This document shows, piece after piece, positions 60,421 to 64,000 of a DNA stretch of 64,000 nt. The translations under genes were made by a program, and so were the position numbers. Under the pieces are notes generated by a model, which was given only the letters and a program-made list of their open reading frames with translations, had not been told where the DNA came from and made no database searches. The stretch lies in the NCBI GenBank assembly GCA_900142905.1, contig FSRV01000001.1, forward strand, positions 4,154,001 through 4,218,000, given 5' to 3'. Positions within the stretch are counted from its first letter, which is position 1. Each line of letters starts with the position of its first letter. This stretch comes from Burkholderia sp. GAS332. GTDB lineage: Bacteria > Pseudomonadota > Gammaproteobacteria > Burkholderiales > Burkholderiaceae.

Positions 60421-62316
60421 CTAGGAAGCCCGCGTGACGGGTGTAACGTTGCGGACACTACGCAACGCCGCCGCAGTGGCCGGTTGATATTCCGGCACCC
60501 AGCGGCGCAGGTCGCGGCGTACCTCGTCGTCGCTTAATACGCGATGCTGCATAAGCCACGGCAGCAACTTGTCCAACAGATCATCCGACACTTCACGCGC
60601 ACGTGCGGTCCGCAATTTAGGATGCGGCGTGCGTGTCGTCGTTTCGTCGCAAGCCAGTAGCTCTTCGTAAAGCTTTTCGCCAGGCCGCAGACCCGTAAAC
60701 ACGATCCGAATCTGCTCCTCGCTAAAGCCGTACAAGCGAATCAAGTCGCGAGCCAGGTCGACGATCTTCACCGGCTCGCCCATGTCGAGGATAAAGATCT
60801 CGCCGCCATGCCCCATGCTCGACGCTTGCAACACGAGCTGCGACGCTTCCGGGATGGTCATGAAGAAGCGCGTAATCTCGGGGTGCGTCACGGTGACGGG
60901 GCCGCCCTTCGCAATCTGCTGCTGGAACTTCGGAATGACACTGCCGGCGCTACCGAGTACGTTCCCGAACCGAACTGTCTCGAACTGTGTACGCGAGCTA
61001 GTCTGCTGCAATGCCTGACACGCCATTTCCGCCAGACGTTTGCTCGCCCCCATGACGTTAGTCGGATTGACAGCCTTGTCGGTCGAGATCAGAACGAAAT
61101 GCTTTACATCATGACGAATCGCCGCGCGGCCCACCCGATAGGTGCCGAGCACATTATTGCGCACGGCCTGCCATGCGTTCTGTTCTTCCATTAGCGGGAC
61201 GTGTTTATACGCGGCCGCATGAAATACGATATGCGGCGTGTGGCGCGACATAACCTGATCGAGCAGCAGCGAGTCCTTGGCATCACCGATGACCGGAATC
61301 ACCGACACGCCCGGAAAACGCTCGTTCAACTCTTCAGTAAGCCGATATATCGCGAATTCAGACAAATCATAAGCAATGAGTTGAGCCGGCTGGAAGCGCA
61401 AGATCTGGCGGCACAATTCTGAGCCGATAGACCCGCCTGCGCCGGTGACCATCACTATCTTGTCATGCAGCAGTGCTTCTACGTGGGGTGTATCGATAAT
61501 GATCGGATCACGGCCCAGCAAATCTTCGAGGTCGATCTGTCGCACGCGCGATAGAAACGCCTGGCCTTGCGTGACGTCGGTTAGCGCAGGCAGCACGAGC
61601 GCTCGTACGCCGGCGCGTACGCATAGCGTCGCTACACGCCGCTGCACATCCACCGTGGCGGAAGGAATGGCAATGATTGCGTATTCGGTCTTCAGCGTCT
61701 CGGCCAATTGCGGCAATTCGCTTATCGAACCGAGCACTTTGTAGCCATAGATCTCACGTCCGTGCTTGGAAACATCGTCGTCGAGCAGGCCGACAAGACG
61801 CCATTCGCTCGAACGCGACAGCTCGCGAGCGAGACTCGCACCCGCGTTGCCTGCCCCCAGCACGATCACTGGCTTGCCTTGCGCGACAAGCCCACCGTAA
61901 AGATAGAACTCTTTGGTCGCACGATACAGCGCGCGGGATCCACCCATCGCGAGGAATAAGAATAGCGGCGACACCACCAGCACCGAGCGCGGCACGATCG
62001 GCATAGGTTGGATCAGCACCGAAACAACCATGGCGACAAGCGCCCCAGCGATGACTGCTTTCGATATACGTACGAGGTCCGGCAAGCTCGCAAAGACCCA
62101 CATGCCGCGGTATAGGCCGAAGATACGGAACATGACGCCGTAAGTCGGCAGGACCCAGAGGAGCGAATGCATCGCCCCGACCCTGAAGTCTTCAGGGACC
62201 ACGCCATTGAAGCGGATGATGTAGGCGATCAGCCAAGCGGCGGCGACCGCGCACAAGTCGAAAAGGAAAGCGCTGAAAGACAGCCACGTGGCCTTGTTTC
62301 TTAGCATCAGCGTCAT
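60421..62316 (-). CDS. wbpM: Membrane-bound UDP-sugar 4,6-dehydratase (WbpM/CapD type)
   Basis: A 631-residue protein: four N-terminal membrane helices, a Rossmann-like linker (VIVLGAGNAGASLARELSRS) and an SDR domain with MVTGAGGSIGSELCRQILRF and FHAAAYKHVPLMEEQNAWQA. The active-site region is FVLISTDKAVNPTNVMGASK, where Met replaces the usual SDR Tyr, as in WbpM. Catalyses UDP-GlcNAc 4,6-dehydration for QuiNAc/FucNAc-type sugars. Last gene of the leftward cassette, 3 bp after the WbpL-like gene. Confidence 0.93.
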   Translation of the reverse strand: MTLMLRNKATWLSFSAFLFDLCAVAAAWLIAYIIRFNGVVPEDFRVGAMHSLLWVLPTYGVMFRIFGLYRGMWVFASLPDLVRISKAVIAGALVAMVVSVLIQPMPIVPRSVLVVSPLFLFLAMGGSRALYRATKEFYLYGGLVAQGKPVIVLGAGNAGASLARELSRSSEWRLVGLLDDDVSKHGREIYGYKVLGSISELPQLAETLKTEYAIIAIPSATVDVQRRVATLCVRAGVRALVLPALTDVTQGQAFLSRVRQIDLEDLLGRDPIIIDTPHVEALLHDKIVMVTGAGGSIGSELCRQILRFQPAQLIAYDLSEFAIYRLTEELNERFPGVSVIPVIGDAKDSLLLDQVMSRHTPHIVFHAAAYKHVPLMEEQNAWQAVRNNVLGTYRVGRAAIRHDVKHFVLISTDKAVNPTNVMGASKRLAEMACQALQQTSSRTQFETVRFGNVLGSAGSVIPKFQQQIAKGGPVTVTHPEITRFFMTIPEASQLVLQASSMGHGGEIFILDMGEPVKIVDLARDLIRLYGFSEEQIRIVFTGLRPGEKLYEELLACDETTTRTPHPKLRTARAREVSDDLLDKLLPWLMQHRVLSDDEVRRDLRRWVPEYQPATAAALRSVRNVTPVTRAS

Positions 62317-62319
62317 ACC

Positions 62320-63342
62320 TCAGTTATCGGACAGTGTTGATTGGAAACGACGCCAGCGCATATCAACTAAAGCGCCTGCTGCGCAGAGAACGACGATCCA
62401 AACGGCGAGCACACACGATTGAAAAATCGCAGAGCGGCCAAGTGCACAAATAGCAAACATTATGCCAGCTACCATTAGTACGTACCACGTCAAAGCTGTC
62501 CTGGCGTGCCCGATCCCGGAGCGCACCATACGTTGATAGTAGTGCTCGCGGTGCGCCTGCCAAAATTTTTCGCCACGAAGCAGTCGGCGTGCGAGCGTGA
62601 TTGAGGCATCCGCGATGAACGGCGCGAACACGAGGATTGGGAACCAGACCGGCCACACACCGCCGCGCCAGCCCCAATAACCGAGTGCGCCAGCCAGGAA
62701 GCCCAGTGAGATCGATCCAGCATCACCAAGAAAAATGCGTGCCGGGTGGAAATTAAACAACAGGAAGCCGAACGCTGCGCCTGAAATCGCCGCTGCAGAC
62801 CACGCGAGTTCTGGCAAGGGGTGGTCGCTAAGCAGCGCCCCTGCCGCATAACCCGCGAAGCCAAACAGCGCCATGCCGCCCGCCAGACCGTCTGCGCCGT
62901 CCATGAAATTGTAAAGATTAACCAGCCATATCATCAAAAAGGCAAGAATTACCAAAACCCACCAGGGAGCATCGGCGGGAAAGAGCACAACCAGCCCGAT
63001 CACGGCGACCAGATGCGCGGCGAACCTGACTCGTGCCGACAATCCGCGTCGGTCGTCGATTTGCGAAACCGCGGCCAGGAAAGCGGCACCAAGAGCAGCA
63101 CACCACAAGCTCGGCGCCAGTAGCAATGTCGCCGCGACTGCTACCGGCACGATGCCCCAACCGCCAACCCGCGGCGTAGGTCGCACGTGCAGAGAACGGT
63201 CGTTTGGAACGTCAGTGGCAAGCCGCCAGGCCAAGCCCGTTTTCAGTAATACGAATAGGATCGCGCCGCATAGACAGACGGCAGCCAACGCAACAACGGC
63301 GAGGACCGTCCATTGGGAAATCAACAAATCTTGCATCTGCAT
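62320..63342 (-). CDS. wbpL: WbpL-like undecaprenyl-phosphate HexNAc-1-phosphate transferase
   Basis: 340 residues from MQMQDLLISQWTVLAVVALA, beginning 8 bp after the stop of the epimerase gene; the long upstream open frame is not family sequence. Membrane enzyme with DRSLHVRPTPRVGGWGIVPV, VNLYNFMDGADGLAGGMALF, FNFHPARIFLGDAGSISLGF and QAHREHYYQRMVRSGIGHAR. Initiates O-antigen assembly, typically with FucNAc or QuiNAc made via WbpM/WbpV. Confidence 0.92.
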   Translation of the reverse strand: MQMQDLLISQWTVLAVVALAAVCLCGAILFVLLKTGLAWRLATDVPNDRSLHVRPTPRVGGWGIVPVAVAATLLLAPSLWCAALGAAFLAAVSQIDDRRGLSARVRFAAHLVAVIGLVVLFPADAPWWVLVILAFLMIWLVNLYNFMDGADGLAGGMALFGFAGYAAGALLSDHPLPELAWSAAAISGAAFGFLLFNFHPARIFLGDAGSISLGFLAGALGYWGWRGGVWPVWFPILVFAPFIADASITLARRLLRGEKFWQAHREHYYQRMVRSGIGHARTALTWYVLMVAGIMFAICALGRSAIFQSCVLAVWIVVLCAAGALVDMRWRRFQSTLSDN

Positions 63343-63350
63343 CGGCGGGC

Positions 63351-64000
63351 TCAATGGGTCGAACGATACCAGTCTGCCGTCGCCGCCAGCCCATCGTCCA
63401 TAGAAAACGGCGGCTGCCAGCCAAGCACGTCGCGAATGTGCGCCGTTTCGACTCGCAAGCTGCCGATCAGCCGACTCACCTGCTCTGAGCGGCCAGTCAG
63501 ACGGCCCGCCGCTCCCAGCCAGCTCGCCGGCACCGGTAGCAGCCGTGAGGGCTTGCCTAGGTGGAGCGCAAGCGAACGCGCCAACTCCGCAACGGTTGGA
63601 GCATTGGCGTCGGCAACGTGAAAGCATCCGCGCGTTGCTTGTGGGTCGAATGCACAACGCACTAGTGCGTCTGCCAGATTGCCGACGTACAACAGACTGC
63701 GACGAGCCCCAATCGCGCCAATCGGTAGCGGTACGCCTTGCCAGACAGCGTCCATCAGGCGGAGGAAATTGGCGCGCACTTGCGGCCCATACACAAGCGG
63801 CGACCGTACAACGACCACGTCCAACCCCGTCGCATCGCCAAACCGAACGAGCGCATCCTCGGCCTCTCGCTTCGAACGGCCGTACGCATCCTCGGGAGAG
63901 GGTGCGTCGCTCTCGCACAGCGGCTTACCATTGTCCCGCTCCGCCACGGCCTTAATGCTGCTTAAGAACAGAAAACGTCGCGCGCCATGTTGCTGCGCGG
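63351..64000 (-). CDS. NAD-dependent sugar epimerase/dehydratase (WbpV-like), 5' end outside window
   Basis: The frame stays open to base 64000, so the N-terminal Rossmann fold is cut off. Visible: RRFLFLSSIKAVAERDNGKP, DAYGRSKREAEDALV with catalytic YxxxK, VVRSPLVYGPQVRANFLRLM, RSLLYVGNLADALVRCA and VLGWQPPFSMDDGLAATADW. Gene order epimerase–WbpL–WbpM matches the O-antigen end of Pseudomonas-type clusters, supporting a UDP-FucNAc/QuiNAc C4 reduction/epimerisation role. Confidence 0.87.
   Translation of the reverse strand, partial: AQQHGARRFLFLSSIKAVAERDNGKPLCESDAPSPEDAYGRSKREAEDALVRFGDATGLDVVVVRSPLVYGPQVRANFLRLMDAVWQGVPLPIGAIGARRSLLYVGNLADALVRCAFDPQATRGCFHVADANAPTVAELARSLALHLGKPSRLLPVPASWLGAAGRLTGRSEQVSRLIGSLRVETAHIRDVLGWQPPFSMDDGLAATADWYRSTH

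Noticed and set aside
63343..63918. N-terminal extension of the WbpL-like gene
   Set aside because: The extra ~190 codons lie antiphase over the epimerase gene and are not membrane-transferase sequence. The ATG at 63342 sits 8 bp after the epimerase stop.

Overview
The base composition, gene content and gene order suggest a Burkholderiales bacterium, most likely Paraburkholderia or a close relative. This rests on the urtABCDE/urease block, the waaA–kdoO–waaC core-LPS genes, the DUF2844/DUF3443 lipoprotein pairs, and a wbpV–wbpL–wbpM-like O-antigen end. The species is an inference.

Layout. (1) 1-5.6 kb: the 3' part of a TolC-type outer-membrane efflux gene, then two tandem copies of a two-gene module (small secreted DUF2844 protein plus DUF3443 lipoprotein). 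The second lipoprotein carries a 110-residue Thr-Pro tract. (2) 5.6-9.3 kb: a convergent subtilisin-like lipoprotein protease, then a decayed stretch with an IS5-type transposase tail and a deleted, frameshifted aminotransferase. (3) 9.2-25.8 kb: nitrogen scavenging from urea. urtABCDE sits behind a sigma-54 promoter and is followed by ureD. An insertion of about 5 kb carries a secreted Rhs/YD protein with a colicin-E5-like RNase tip, its immunity gene, an orphan toxin tail with a second immunity gene, and a solute-binding protein with its own sigma-54/NtrC-type promoter. ureABCEFG follow. (4) 25.8-36.2 kb: a Fic-like protein lacking the catalytic His, then waaA, the Kdo hydroxylase gene, waaC, phosphomannomutase, and a rightward flippase, two glycosyltransferases and galE. 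(5) 36.2-54.1 kb: an exopolysaccharide (EPS) block read mostly leftward: glycosyltransferases, Wzc-like autokinase, cupin, beta-helix protein, Wzy, Wzx, sugar aminotransferase and a GlxA/AraC regulator. It ends in truncated second copies of manC, a chemoreceptor gene and galE. (6) 54.3-64 kb: manC, a chemoreceptor, a WecA/MraY-like transferase, a TylF-like methyltransferase, and the leftward epimerase–WbpL-like–WbpM-like cassette, which runs off the right end.

Main discoveries. First, the EPS block is not one operon. Five of its transcription units are each preceded, about 110-190 nt upstream of the start codon, by the same ~58-60 bp element: a conserved ~26-bp core, a 25-27 nt gap and a -10-like box. 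This looks like a cluster-specific, activator-dependent promoter family, and the AraC-type regulator inside the block is a candidate activator. Second, both DUF3443 lipoproteins carry the ordered motif set of a bilobed pepsin-like aspartic protease (DTGS, NGILGIG, FGIG, DSGT, WGLPFF..YTV). Third, an E5-type tRNase Rhs toxin module interrupts the urease operon. Fourth, the EPS block is bracketed by galE copies. The right copy has lost 218 bp exactly between two 11-bp direct repeats, and a duplicated manC/chemoreceptor junction shows compensatory changes in a shared hairpin.
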